From NCBI GenBank assembly GCA_948146395.1, contig OX411557.1:37612077-37676076 (forward strand): DNA of 64,000 nt, written 5' to 3'. The position numbers and the translations under genes are program-made. Each line of letters opens with the position of its first letter. Positions within the stretch are counted from its first letter, which is position 1. The notes beneath the pieces are model-generated. The model saw only the letters and a program-made list of their open reading frames with translations. It searched no databases and was not told the origin of the DNA. The DNA comes from Fragum whitleyi (lineage: Eukaryota > Mollusca > Bivalvia > Cardiida > Cardiidae). Shown piece after piece: positions 22,067 through 36,544 of the stretch.

Positions 22067-22188
22067 GCGTTCAGGATGACAAAACGGTGCAAGCAGTTTT
22101 CAAATTATATCCCGTTTTGCACGCAAATGCGCGTGCAAAGGGGGATATAATTTGAAAACTGTTTGCACCGTTTTGTTAAAATGAACGC
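22067..22188. repeat. Palindrome, ~50-bp arms
   Basis: GCGTTCAGGATGACAAAACG, GTGCAAGCAGTTTTCAAATT, ATATCCC... mirrored by GGGATATAATTTGAAAACTG, TTTGCACCGTTTTG and GAACGC. Confidence 0.85.
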
Positions 22189-23309
22189 AATGCAGTTCCA
22201 GGAGACTTGTCAGGGTCGATGGTCGACAGTTTTCTTACATTTCAGGGAGGCCCCATTTTCAGGTGAATATCATTTTTTCCTCCACGAAAAACGACAAAAG
22301 AGTTATTTACAAGTGGAACCACATCGTTTGACAAACGACCCGTTTAACCATTAAAGCATAGCGTCATTTTATTTGTACTAAATTTTACCACGGCGTTCAT
22401 ACGTATAATTAGCTAAAATAGCGTCGGTGGCAAAAAAATCGAATATTGGTGATATTTACCTTTGTTTGGAATTGTAAAATGGTATTGGATTTCCTGTTTT
22501 TCAATGTGATTTGAAAAGTTGGTCCGGTTTTAAGTACAGATTTTAGGCGGATTTTATTTAGACTTCGTTGTATTGTTAGAAAAATATGTTGAAAACTACA
22601 TTTAAGGATACTAATGAAAGGCATCACGCGAATGCATAGGGTATGTTATCTTCCATCTTTTTGTGTCAAACAAACCTATATCAGCTCCGGATCGCTATAG
22701 AGGTATTGATCCTGATTAAACTGCGCGGACAAAATACTGGTTGATCTTATAACTAGTACTTTCACATGCTAAACGTAGAGATCCCGGTCATACTGCGCGA
22801 ATTGCACAGCTGCTGTCCGGGGTCGAAACATTTCTACTTTAACCCGTTTATACACAATCTCATTTTTGAGTCTATTCAGAAAACATTGCGGAAACTGAAG
22901 AAATTGCTTTTCTTCAGTTTCCACAATAATTGCTTCTCTAAAGGGACGGAGGCTTTTTTCAAATTACGTCATTTACAAGTAAAATTGTAGTGTGCAATTT
23001 CCATTAAATTTGGGAAATAGTCTAAAATTTGACAAAAAAAAAAATAAATGTAAAACGGTAGCCCGGTTTCGACGAGCAATGTATAGATGATCACGGGGAA
23101 GTGTCCCAGTCTACTTGTAATCAGTGGCAGATCCAAACAGGGGGTTCGGAGGGGACGAACCCCCTCTGTATCCAAATTACTTCATTTTAGTTAAAAATTC
23201 AATCAAATCTTTGCAACACAAGAAGAACAACCCATTTTTAAAGTGTTCGAATCACGTTAACTTCAAATTCTTCAAATAAAAATGTATCTAATGCACAAAG
23301 TCTGAGCAA

Positions 23310-23362
23310 TTAATCCCATAGTATCCCTATCTTTAAAGATAGGGATACTATGGGACTAATTA
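23310..23362. repeat. Palindrome, ~25-bp arms
   Basis: TAATCCCATAGTATCCCTAT, CTTTAAAG, ATAGGGATACTATGGGACTA. Nearly no loop. Confidence 0.9.
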
Positions 23363-23599
23363 CTCTAATTCTAGGTCGACACCAAACCTCCTTTATAAAA
23401 ACCATGGATCTGCCTCTGTTGCAATGGGTCTAGTTCATTTTTTCTGAAAATAATAATAATAATAATCAGTTTATCTCTTCCTAAAGGTTCCTTTTGGTCT
23501 CATTTATGAATGAATGTCGACGTTTTCTGGACCAAATAAATTTTGATTGTGGTCCCTTGTCGGACCCCATACATAATCATTCTCCAACCGGAAGGAGTA

Positions 23600-23786
23600 A
23601 GGCCTTTTACGCCAAACCAGTGGTCGATATGTGACACAGTTAGTAACATCGTAAAAGTGACATTCAGCTCGATCAAAATCGTTCAAAACAACTCGCTTAG
23701 CACTCCAATCACTCACTCCAAACATTCATTCAAACCCTTGAAAACGCTCCAAAATCACTAAAAGAGATTAGGTCAAAAACTGCATT

Positions 23787-23874
<88 letters not shown>

Positions 23875-24125
23875 TTAAACAAAATCGCGATATCCTTGGC
23901 AAAATTTTAATTGTTAGCGTCTGATGGTTCTTGAAGAAACAGGAATCTATTTATAGAACTTTTATGCATATTTTATTCAAAGGGGGTAACATCTTGAACA
24001 ACAGCGATATTGGATTATATCCCTTTACTTTCATTCTAATCGCGCTCCAAAGCTCATCCAATTTCATTCTAAAATCATTCCAAAATCATTCTAAAATGAT
24101 TCATCTTGTCAATTTCACGATGTAA
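23600..24125 (+). repeat. Dispersed repeat with CATTC-rich ends, copy 1
   Basis: ACATCGTAAAAGTGACATTC, CACTCCAAACATTCATTC, a (TA)n in the centre, TTCTTGAAGAAACAGGAATC, CTATTTATAGAACTTTTATG and TCATTCCAAAATCATTC near the end. Confidence 0.5.
23790..23870. repeat. (TA)n microsatellite, ~80 bp
   Basis: Pure TA run inside the repeat 23600-24125. Confidence 0.98.
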
Positions 24126-24149
24126 CTAAATGTTAAAGTAGTTGGCACC

Positions 24150-24345
24150 GTCCACTTCTTTTTCCGGACCATAACTCTGTCACCGTATGCTCTATTAACT
24201 TGAAACTTGGCAGTTATTTTCCTCTCATTATTACATGTATGGAGAACAAACTTGAGCAAGAACCGTGACTCTACCTAGCTTTATTTTTGAGTTATTTGTT
24301 TATATTCATGTTTTGACACCCAGCAATGTAACGGGCATATCTTGT
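24150..24345 (+). mobile_element. Fragment of the ATACGCCCGTC-type rolling-circle-like element
   Basis: Matches the first unit and 3' end of 53438-54590 (GTCCACTTCTTTTTCCGGAC, CATAACTCTGTCAC, and terminal ACGGGCATATCTTGTGACAA). The 5' end and tandem core are missing. Confidence 0.6.
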
Positions 24346-24390
24346 GACAATTACCCTCTTTCTCTGTTCCGCCGTTCTTCCTTCGCCATA

Positions 24391-24413
24391 CTCCCCCCCC
24401 CCCCCCCCCCTCC
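24391..24413. repeat. C homopolymer
   Basis: About 20 C with one T. Other C-runs lie at 18472-18484, 32836-32846 and 58459-58472, and a G-run at 16366. Confidence 0.9.
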
Positions 24414-24786
24414 CCCGCTCTCCCTTCCTGGCTATGTCCTGTCAGGTAAAATACTGCAGACAATATCGAGAACAATCAATCGGTCTTAAAACCGTTCGAC
24501 ACAAAAGTCATAGTGATGTAAATAAATACGCCATTTGACATCTGCTATTGTATCTTAACCAACTTTATATTTCCTAAGTTGATACGCACAAAAAACGTCT
24601 TAAGTACAATAAGCTGAAAACTGTAGTTACTGTTTTGTTGAAGAAAGATTACTATTTGTTGTCCTATCGGAATATTGACGATGACGACGCCTTGGCCAGG
24701 ATCCTCACTTTGGTCCGCTTTATACAATGTAACTACCACAAATGTTACGTTTAGTATTCTCTTTTTGTTTAGAAGTAACATACACT

Positions 24787-24869
24787 TATCGATGGCTCAG
24801 GGCGAAACAGTTGTAACTGCCTATATGTTTAATGACAGTTACCACTGTTTCGCACAGGGCCATCGATAT
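24787..24869. repeat. Foldback GTTGTAACTGCC family, copy 1
   Basis: TATCGATGGC, GCGAAACAGTTGTAACTGCC and the mirrored arm ending GGGCCATCGATA; ~36-bp arms. Confidence 0.75.
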
Positions 24870-25088
24870 ATAGATGTGAAAAAATCATTTAGTAATTCAA
24901 GAACTTGAATTCTGTTTTGTTGTCCCCACTTGATTATCGAGATATATCGCCGTATCATTACTTGAAATTTTAACCGACTGATAAACCAGTGAAATTATCA
25001 AAGTAAAAATCCCACTGTTTAAGCATTATAGTTTAAAAGGCTTTTCGTGTACATGTACTTTGACAGAACGTCAACGGCTCAGGACCAA

Positions 25089-25136
25089 AGTTTTTTTTTT
25101 TTTTTTTTTTTTTTTCCTTCTTCTTCTTCTTCTTAG
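25089..25136. repeat. T-run and (CTT)n
   Basis: About 27 T followed by CTTCTTCTTCTTCTT. Confidence 0.9.
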
Positions 25137-25345
25137 TCCACATCCGAAATGACATGCTTTAATGATCTGTCTGCATTTTCTAATAGTTTCATCACTTTTT
25201 CATTAAAGAAACCAAAACATTCCCCTTTGTACCTAAAATAGAATCCCGAGAAAAACTCCTGGATCCGCGCATTAATATAGTCATCTTGACGTTGATTGAT
25301 TCCTATTTACGGAACTTCCGTTAGAACCTCATTTTAGCGCGGTTC

Positions 25346-25618
25346 CAGGGGCCTGTTTTACTAAATATCTTACGATCATTTCTAAAATTAAAGTTGTTAC
25401 TACAGTAGTAACTAAATTTGGAATTCTGCCATGCATCATCTCATTGTAATCGTCTTCTAAAGACGATTCCAATGAGATATTGCATGGCAGAAAATACAAT
25501 GAATAAAAACACAAGGTACGATTTGTGATTTCGACTTACGAAGTACGGCGTGTTTTTTTTTGTTTTTTTTTTTTTTTTTTGTTTTTTTTTCGTAAGTAGT
25601 TTAGTAATCCGGGTCTCA
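25346..25618. mobile_element. MITE with ~30-bp inverted ends
   Basis: CAGGGGCCTGTTTTACTAAA on the left and the complement of CCCGGATTACTAAACTACTT on the right. The centre holds a 36-bp-arm palindrome (25424-25500, CTGCCATGCA...TGCATGGCAG). The target duplication is not clear. Confidence 0.5.
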
Positions 25619-25619
25619 G

Positions 25620-27135
25620 AAGTTTTTCACATAATTGTAAACCGAACATGTACATGTACTCGTCTAATGCTATGTATTGGCTTGCGCCTGTCTTTCGGAA
25701 GGGGATGCAATGCATTTTCGTGATAAATCATCAGCATGATAGATCATTACATAGTTATCAATGAATCCAATGCTATTTTGGCTCTTTATAATCCGGTCTC
25801 ATTGACACCATTCTAATGAGTCCCAGCAACATACGAAAGATATTCGACCGAAATTTTCAATTATAATAGATTTCATTTACGCAAAATGGCTTTTGATAAC
25901 TGTTACTTAAAGATTGTTTCAAATGAGATTGTCTCTAGCTTTGTTTTCTATGAGTTTATGGCAATGCGCATAGGATGAAGGCTTTTGCGAACTGTTTGGG
26001 AAATATGCCCGCCTTGAATGTGTACATCGCTTTGCGCGCAAAGCTTGTTACATTTTCATAACGTCTGCGGGCGTTTTCTCCTAATTCTGAATACAGTTTA
26101 AAAAAATATTTTATATTGGAACACAGTAAATGTCAAATGATTCAGCATTTCTTACAACTAGATCGAATCCGTGACCTTTATTTGGTTTATTTGGTAGTAA
26201 AGGTTAATAAATGCAATTCGAAACCCTACAGCTATGAATTACGACCAAGCATTGATCGTAATTCATTTATGAATGGTATCGAATTACGAGCGGTGACACG
26301 ATTTGAATAAATCTTTTAATCGAAACTGTTGCCAATACAACTTATATCTTCCACTACATGTGATGGTATACATGTATTTGTTTATACACAATCTTATTCA
26401 TTTCCATTTTCTTATGCCACCTCTTTCATTTTGGATCGGTCTAAAAGGAAAAAGTTTTAACATTGAAATTTAAAATTTAGAGCTAGACGGGATAGTTCGG
26501 AATTTAGATAAAGATATTTCAATAACAATAGCACAAACCATATTTTTTGTCAAGACGATTCAAATGAGTACCAACAACATAGGGTTTCATTGAGAACATC
26601 AAAAAATTTAGACTGCTATACCTCCCTTTACCTATTTTGTCGAAATAAGTCTCCCCATTTGCATTAAGAATGATTAAATGGGTTTATTTGTGTACATGAA
26701 AGAATAACTATGATCTCACCAAAAAGAAAATATTGATTCGTCTTAGTTACTATACATGTAGCTCTGGTCAACCATAAATTTATGGCCTAATTTGGTGCAT
26801 TTTACAATGTGATATTTGGGACACCAATATATCAACCATATTCTTTCAACTCAACGCTGAGATGTTTAATAGCTGTGTTGTTGTCAGCTGCGTTGTAGTC
26901 AGGGACTCTTAATGGTCCGTGTTGCAGTCACACAAGTAGCTAACTAGAGTTGAGATTTCCGCCCGAAGAATTATCATTCGTAAATATTGTTTTATTTTCA
27001 CATATTTGTATTTATAGCCTACCATTATCCTGCTGAATTTAGATTTGCTTTAAATAAAATGATAAATTCGTCAGTGAACATTTCAACCTGTCTGGCTAAG
27101 GTTTTCCCCACAATAATGAAATAGATTTGTTTTTT
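25620..27135. other. Intergenic, no gene seen
   Basis: Contains a small palindrome ATGAATTACGA/TCGTAATTCAT (26233-26265) and a foldback MITE half; no gene features. Confidence 0.55.
26514..26640. mobile_element. Foldback MITE, right half
   Basis: TATTTCAATAACAATAGCAC, then AAGACGATTCAAATGAGTAC, CAACATAGGGTTTCATT and a terminal TACCTCCCTTTACC. Confidence 0.5.
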
Positions 27136-27139
27136 TGAA

Positions 27140-27412
27140 TTTGTTTTAACGCCGCTTTCAACAATCTTTCAGTTATACCGCGGCGGCTGAAGCACCTAAC
27201 AATAAATTCCTGGTATTTCTCACACCAACACCACCATCACATTCTTTCCTAGCCTCCAGCTGCTATCTCACATAGGTCTATGATTTTCGACCCATTGGTG
27301 GCAGACAAATAGTCGGATAGAATGAGAGGCGCCGTCGGGGTTCGAACCCGGGCTCGAAACCGGGACCTCTAGATTGACAGTCCGGCGCGCTACCAACTGC
27401 GCTAAAATCATA
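27140..27412 (-). mobile_element. tRNA-derived SINE, near full length
   Basis: On the minus strand: A-box TAGCGCAGTTGG and B-box GGTTCGAACCC in the 5' ~80 bp, a middle with CCACCAATGGGTCGAAAATC, then GATAGCAGCTGGAGGCTAGG, AATACCAGGAATTTATTG, GCCGCCGCGGTATAACTGA and GCGGCGTTAAAAC. The conserved tail resembles shared SINE tail domains of molluscs and other animals (Nin-DC or V-domain type cannot be settled by eye). Confidence 0.85.
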
Positions 27413-28039
27413 AAAATAAGAAGCGGACGGATGACATTCATCTTTTGTCACAGTCCTCATATCGCCTTTATCCTAAATTTTCTTTTGTTGTCGCTTTCTA
27501 AGTGAGTATAAATTTCAAAGTCCTAGATACGCCTATGGTCTGTTTTATCAGTGAAGACACAAAATCAGAAAAGTACGTAGATTTTATTAAAAGGAGGTAA
27601 AAAGTATCGCTAATTTTGTCAAATTGGATAAAGTTAGCGTTTATGTATTGCATCACATGAATATCTTTCAAAACTCGCTTATCACCCTTATTTAATTTCT
27701 TCGAAAACCATTCCGAAAGCATTTGATTTATTAATTTCTTATACTCGAAGCAGCCGGTTTCGCATTCGGACTTGCGTGTAGCGCGTGAAACGTCATTTTA
27801 AAAATCACAAACTCCTCTTTCTGAGTGAGAGACGAATTTAGAAAATCAGGTTTGAAAAATGAAACTTATGAAAAAAACATTATACTCACAATCGATTATT
27901 GCGCATGTGCTAAGTGTGCTTTACATTAGCAACGTGCGTCGTACGGACGTCGGTATGCGTTAACGTAGTCTGCCATTTTTCTTGGATATTTTTTACACTT
28001 AAATAAATCTTAAACCAGTGTGGTTCTGTTAAAACACAC

Positions 28040-28128
28040 AACAAAAAAAAAAAACTAAAAAAAAAACAACAAAACAACAACAACAACAACAAAAAAAACC
28101 CTGACAAACAAACAACAACAACAACAAC
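28040..28128. repeat. A-rich / (CAA)n run
   Basis: A-runs followed by two blocks of CAA units. Confidence 0.9.
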
Positions 28129-28439
28129 AAAAAACGTGCGAAAAAGGATTTCATAAAACTCATTGAAGATGCATTGAGGCTCCTGTGTGGCGATTACTCG
28201 GCAATCACAAAATCGCCCGATTCACATGCGGAAACCGTAATTGTGACAAATATACTCATTTAAGACCATTTGCGACATCCGTCACTAGATAGAGGCGCAA
28301 AACATTGCACGAGAAGTGTTATTTGAAAGGGCGCTTCTTTTTGCAAAAGCAAGTTAATTGAAACACTAAAAGCGCCTTTTAAAAACTTACATTAAACAGT
28401 GCATGTTAATGTTTTGTGAACGACGTAAATGTGACTGAT

Positions 28440-29300
28440 TCATTTAAACGCATATTTCATACGTACTTATAGAGGATATTGAATGAGTGGTCATTGAATA
28501 CCGAATTTATTAAACGAGTCATCTATAAACAGATAAAAACGCATTCGGAACATCGCTCGGACTTTTCCGTAACTTGAAAAGTACCTCGGACGTAATTGTA
28601 GTAATTTTGGGTCATTTTTTAGGTAATTCGGCTCCTGGTGGTACTTCGGTTAATACGCATAAAGAAAATCACTTTTTTTAAATTCTTTCCGATCGTCTTT
28701 CGAGATCTTTTGGGCATTTATAATTTGATGACAAAACGCAGTAAGACACTGCGTTTTGTTATCAAATTATGATATGCCCATTATTCTTCTTTCGTTGATT
28801 TTGTTTTATGCAACGTCATCCTTAGCGGGATCGTTTATGTTTGTGACGTCATATAAACCCACGTGCGAAATGACGCGCTTTCATGGCTGCGCCCGTATTA
28901 TTCCCGAGGTCTATTCCGTAGAATCGCCGAAGGTTCCCGATTGATAAAAACGAGGCTACGCCGAGTTTTTATCTGTTTATAGATTACGAGTTTAAAAAAT
29001 TCGGTATATGATGAGCACAAATTTTATATTCTATTTATAATATGACCCTATATCCTGCGAAAAATCGTCAAAATTATTAAAATTCAACATTTCAATTTTC
29101 CGCGAAACATATAACGCCGTTTAAAACTGACGTCACAATATACACATTATGACGTCATTTTCGCGGTTACAAAATAGCGTTGCTATTCGTTCTTAGCTCA
29201 TTTGCATAGTTATTCCACTAGTGTAATAACACCCGTGTAATATAAAAAAATATTCAACGAGGTTATTTCACTCCTGCGACGTAGGTCATATTATAAAATA
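28440..29300 (+). repeat. ~860-bp dispersed palindromic repeat, copy 1
   Basis: TTTATTAAACGAGTCATCTA and its mirrored counterpart GATTACGAGTTTAAAAAATT (28980-29000) flank a central palindrome 28711-28780 with ~31-bp arms (GGGCATTTATAATTTGATGA). Ends with GTGTAATAACACCCGTGTAA and GGTTATTTCACTCCTGCGAC. Confidence 0.55.
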
Positions 29301-30019
29301 TAATATATCATCAATTTGCATTTGAAAACATGCAGTGAAACGGATGTTATTCATTAAACTCTTCACAAATAAGCAAAAATCTATGCATGCATTTGATGCG
29401 TCGATTGTGCGCGCTTTTAAAATTCCGCCACGGTATGCTTCGTGCACTTTTTCATGTACGCCCTACACGGCGAATTTTTGGTACAGTTGCCTTACAACGT
29501 GTTTACGGCCTTCGCACGTTATTACAACTTTCAGAAATTTGTTATAACATTTTTTATCTCTAATAGCGGTTATATAGCGGTTCCTATAACCACGTGCGAT
29601 GATCATAAGAACTACGTTTGCCGTTGCGTCGGCTTCGCATGATTTTGAGATAAGGAAAGAGTTAAAGGGCGACATACGGAATTCGTAGACCAAATGTAGG
29701 CTAACCAAATCTCCAATTTACAAATATCAAACTGGCGGATTCTAGATGTATACCCTTATAGCTGATTATGCTCTGTCACCCGAAAAGCCTTTTTACCCAT
29801 TCAAGCGTTAGGCGCTTTTTTGTACATATCAATTGCAATGGAAGATTAAAATTACGTTGTGTTTAGCTATCTTGTATGCAGTATAATTCAAATATGACTG
29901 CTTTTAATCAAGATTGAATAGGTAAACACACAAGGCAATTTGATGGAACGGCGTTTGTAGCGTAAGAAAACTCATCAAAAGTACGAGCTATAAGATAAAA
30001 AGGAGCGATTAATAAATTC

Positions 30020-30440
30020 AGAAATAATCAGCTGTTGTCTAAATGAGGCGCAAAGTAAAAACTTCGGTCGAACTATATTCGTGTAATCAATATGACAAGT
30101 TTTGAGCTGCATTTCCCCTACGCATGTTTACAAGTGACTTTATTGGCTATCGATTATGCTAAACCTGACTAATTCTTTTCAAATGCACGAATAAGATTCG
30201 AATTAGTGAACGTTGGTTGTGAAAAAATGCCCAATTTTGCAAAATTTTATTACTGGGTGTCTTAATAGTATGATACAGTTGCTGACTAAATGAGGTACAC
30301 GGTGAAGGCTTTTGAGTCGGACTGCGGATGTTCTCATGTTAACAATATGACAAATTATGAGCTGCATTTCCCCTTCGAACCTAAGTGACATAACAGTCTT
30401 TCGATTATCCCCATTATTTTTTTTTTTTCAAAGTATATTC
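30020..30440 (+). repeat. Two diverged ~210-bp direct repeats
   Basis: CAGCTGTTGTCTAAATGAGG / CAGTTGCTGACTAAATGAGG, TATGACAAGTTTTGAGCTGC / TATGACAAATTATGAGCTGC and CATTTCCCCT recur at matching spacing. Confidence 0.6.
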
Positions 30441-30901
30441 GAATTATCGAAAGTGTTCTTGAGACAAATATCTAACTATTGCAAAAAAAATAAGAAAAGA
30501 AATAAATAAATAAAATAAAATAACAAATGTATGTCTACAAGTTTTTAGATCAACCCTCGTTATTATCAAACGTCAATCATCCCAATTATAGTAACATATA
30601 AACAAAGCCACGTGGTGTGTATATTTGGTCAAGGCCGGTCATCTGTTACAGCTGATCTGGTGATATCATCCTTGTTATCATTTAAATGTAGATAGGTGTC
30701 ATTCACTGTATTAAACGTTAAATCGTTTAGCGTGATGACGTTGTTAGCTTGATAAGGGATTTAAAGTGCTGTAGACCTCAAAAGGGGATAGATCTTTGTG
30801 CGGATTATAATTTTTTTTCAGAATTTACAAGCATTTTTGCTTATTTTTGTTCAAGAATTTACATAAATATAATTGGACCTAAGGATTATTAATGAGCCAC
30901 C

Positions 30902-30912
30902 ATGTCGCGGAG
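30902..30912 (+). other. Candidate first exon: strong start context followed by a splice donor
   Basis: ATG in the context GCCACCATGTCG, then AG|GTAAGG at 30913. This would be an 11-base coding exon of a plus-strand gene. If spliced to the 39716 acceptor it would make a six-codon upstream ORF whose TAA directly touches the SLC16-like ATG. No transcript evidence; may be chance. Confidence 0.2.
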
Positions 30913-31082
30913 GTAAGGCTATATGCATTTATATATGCTGAAAATAATTCAAATTTCGTGACGGTTATTTTTTGCGCCGTAAAGACTGGCTCAGGAATTG
31001 GCGAGTTCATATTTTAGCGAAAAAGTAAGTGATATCGTTGGAGGGCAACCACAAGTGTCGTATCTATAGCTTTTTTTATCAT

Positions 31083-31225
31083 GCAATGGAGCATGTATTG
31101 ACCTGATATCAACTGTCTAATAAGATAACATGATATCAGGCATACCATTTTTCAGTAACAGTTTGCATACACTTTCACCGGATTTTTTTTCTAAATGTTT
31201 TTTTTTTAATTAAGCGCTGAAAAAT
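31083..31225 (+). repeat. Dispersed repeat GTATTGACCTGATATCA, copy 2
   Basis: CATGTATTGACCTGATATCA, CTGTCTAATAAGATAACATG and AATTAAGCGCTGAAAAAT in the same order as 4615-4760. Confidence 0.5.
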
Positions 31226-31635
31226 CGAGTTGATTCGATCGCGAAATAATAGCGAAATTAATTCCATCGTAAGATCTTATAGAAGTCAACTTGTATCAAT
31301 TGAAAGTCATTGCTTTTATCATTCCGAAAAAGAGATTTAACAAAATTTCGTGGTTTGATTTTTACAACAACAACAACAACAATATCAAGAACAAGAGTAG
31401 GGGTACTAGGAACGTAATTATAATATTGATGATAATCATGATAATCATGAATAAGAATGATAATGATTGATAAGTTTTTGATGGTGATGTTAATGATGGT
31501 TAGTCTGATGATTATGAGTGATTATCAACTCGGTAGCCTACATATAATATGAACAATAGTCAATCCGTTTTTTGAGTGTGTTTGTGTGTGTGTGTGTGGG
31601 GGGGGTATGTCCCCGCATTGATAGACTTTTCGTTG

Positions 31636-31850
31636 AAACCCTATGTTTTGGGTACTCATTTGAATCGTCTCGACGAGACGATTCCAAAGAGTATTTACAA
31701 TATAGGCGGTATTTTGGATTTGAAATTATTAAACGGATTCCATTGATTGAAATTATTAAGCGGATTCCATTGTTTACGCATGATTGTTAAAAAAATAAAT
31801 AAATGAAATAATTTCAAATCCAATATTCCTCCTCTATCTGAAGGTCTGAT
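31636..31850. mobile_element. Foldback MITE, same family
   Basis: ACCCTATGTTTTGGGTACTC, GAATCGTCTCGACGAGACGA and mirrored arm to ~31703; an 18-bp-scale duplication of GATTCCATTG follows; CTCCTCTATCTGAAGGTCTG at the right end. Confidence 0.5.
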
Positions 31851-33000
31851 AGATTTAAAGTGTTATATCAAAGGTTTAATCTGTAATTCGACAAACTTCC
31901 TAAACATTATGTTTAGCCTGAAGGTGAATATTTTGCTAAATGACAAGTTGCACTTTGTCCCTTACGTATATGTGTATCCCTATGATTATGTATGAATAAT
32001 TTGTGCATTGGTCGAGTCACCAAGAAAAAAACTATTCATGGCCTTTTGCTATTGGAAGGTCTTCAAGTCAAGTTGGGTCTACTTTGGGACGCAAAGTTGA
32101 CGGCTCGCTGTTGAGTAATAAGCTTTTAACTAACACTTTTCTTGACCAATGAAATCATTGATCAAGACCGAACGTCCGGCTTTATTGTACGTGTATTGGC
32201 AATTCGTCGTTTGTCGACATAAAAGGGGCAAACTAAACACAGCTTTTTCGGAGCTATATTCGCGATATAACTAAAAAATGTTGAAAGCGACTGCTTTGAA
32301 CAGCCGCCGCGACATAACTAAAAGATTGCTGAAAGCGGCGTTAAACCCATTTAAAGAAACAGTTGACTTACACACCCCTCCTCCTGCCCCAACCTTGACT
32401 TTCGGCGGTTGGAAAAGCGGTTATCATCACACATTCTTTAAAGCGAAGCCGCTCAATTGCCGGGAAAGGGAATCCTAAGGGGACCGTATGGTAAGCACCA
32501 AGACTGTCGAAAAAGGACAGTTTGCAGGGAACAGGCTGGCTAATCAGTTCCAACTCTGTTCCATTTGTCGGATTCCGTTCTGAACTCTGGATCCGACTTG
32601 ACCCCCATTCAGTTTTCCGCGCAATTCTTATACGTGTACTTAAAAACTCTGTAAAACCTTAATCGTGTTTTGCAAATAGTGCCATTTTCTCGCAATTCTT
32701 TGACACGTTATACATACAAGCATTATGGAAAGACAAATATTATTTGAATAATATTGCTGGGAATGTTTACCTTTCCCTTTCAAAGCCTAGGTAACAAGAT
32801 AAGTTGGACCGTGCTCTATGCGGCCTATTTTTGCCCCCCCCCCCCTCTCTGCAAATAAAACGAATTTTGAATCCGCACATGTAAAAAAAAATGTTACGAT
32901 AAGGATCTATTGAAAATAAAGTTGATTTATTAACCGGGCTTTGCTTCTACCTAGTTTCCGGCTAAACATTGCATTCTTGGACAGCATGATATCTTAGTGT

Positions 33001-33425
33001 GACAGAAAAGACTTAGTGTATCGACAGTGAGTTGCATCGTAAAATTAGTATTCATCTCAATTAAAACCATTCTTATTCGCTCACTCAGCGCTTCATTCAT
33101 TCAATCCAAGCATTCACTCAAACCATCCAAAATCCGTGACTAAAATGATAATATCAACAAGTCCGTACAAAATAAATATAGAAAAAAACCCGCGATTTAA
33201 CTGATATCATTGAAATAATAAGCGCCTGATTGGTCCTTGAAGACACGGGAAGCTATTTATAGAATTTGTATGCAAAGGGAGGTAATAAATATCACTCATT
33301 TTGTGAACAAAATTAGCGATATTTGATTACTTGCATTTAATTTCACTCAAAACCCACTCATCGCACTCATTCAGCATTATTCCTAAATCATTCCAAAATT
33401 ATTCACCTTGCCAGTTTCACGATGT
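33001..33425 (+). repeat. Dispersed repeat with CATTC-rich ends, copy 2
   Basis: GCATCGTAAAATTAGTATTC, CTCACTCAGCGCTTCATTC, CTTGAAGACACGGGAAGC, CTATTTATAGAATTTGTATG and TCATTCCAAAATTATTCACC line up with 23600-24125 but without the TA run. Confidence 0.5.
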
Positions 33426-34490
33426 TGTTAACTGTTTATAGATCTAGATGGAGATGAAGTTGCACGGGTCACGGTCAGAAGTCAGCCAATGATGTCGCCT
33501 GATAAAAATGTAAAGTATAGGACATGGAAAGACAGAATGGCCAAATTACCATTTAGAAAAACCCCACTCAGACCAATAGCACAACTTTCTTTATCTCTTG
33601 ATTGGGCGACAAATTTGATTAATTCTATCGATTCGTTATTATTTACCAAGTTCGTGACAGCTGTAAATACACTTGAAGTACTTTGATCCCACCACTAACA
33701 AAGGGAAATAATTTATCGAAATGGCGAAATCTACGCAGTAGAGGACAAATTTTGATTTTATATACAGTGACATTTCTTGCTGATTTGAAATTTAGTTGGT
33801 GAAGTAAAAAGTATGTACAATGATCTCTTCGTCATTCTAACGAAAATTTTTTCAAGTAAAACAAACGCGAATTGTGCATGTTGTTTCGTACCCATGAACA
33901 CCCAACCGTAATAAAAAAAGGAAGTGGCTAGCCGTACGGGTCCGTACGGCTAGCCTGGGAGGCTAAACGTACGGAGCCGTACGGTTAGCCAGTCCTCACT
34001 GGACAGGCTAGCCGTACGGGAGTTTTTCAACCAATCAAAATACAGCAAGGAAGTTTTAAACCAATCCGAATTCAGCACTGTAATGAATAATAAATGTTAT
34101 GTTTCCATTCGCATACTTCGATATTTTTCTGTTTTCTCTTATTATACACGAAAAAATACATTTTAGTGCAATAGTTTAAATCTATTATCGGACTGAAAAA
34201 GTGTAAAATTATTTCTCAGTTGATAAAAAAATCTTTGTTAGGCAATCAAACTTTCGCAATGTCTCCTTCAACACGGACCCTGAGCCCCTGCCTTGAATGA
34301 CTCTAAAAATACGATCTTCTACAGATTCCTTATCACCGGGAATTCCGCAATGCAAATGATTTAGTGGGTGGCTTGAATGTAGAGGTGAGTAAAATTTTCG
34401 TACCCGTTGGAAGATTCCAGACATTACACGTTTAAAGTGTCCTTTTTGTGTCTAGTAACGTAAATATCAGAATATGAAACAAGATATAAT

Positions 34491-36544
<2,054 letters not shown>

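Larger units (their letters stand above)
20500..23600. other. Intergenic, no gene seen
   Basis: ATT microsatellite, the palindromes at 21186, 21483, 22067 and 23310, otherwise unique-looking sequence with short frames only. Confidence 0.55.
29300..33000. other. Intergenic or 5' intronic, no gene established
   Basis: Apart from the repeats listed (30020, 31083, 31636) and the candidate start at 30902, it holds GATAAT-rich low-complexity sequence at 31420-31530 and unique-looking sequence. Confidence 0.5.

Noticed and set aside
27334..27412. A genuine tRNA gene on the minus strand
   Set aside because: A- and B-boxes are present but no cloverleaf with closed acceptor stem follows; the sequence continues into a SINE body shared with 7420 and 46612.
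34209..34424. 71-codon minus frame as a transposase remnant
   Set aside because: It lies in the Mutator-like element, but I could not see a MULE catalytic motif or zinc finger; kept only as an unknown frame.
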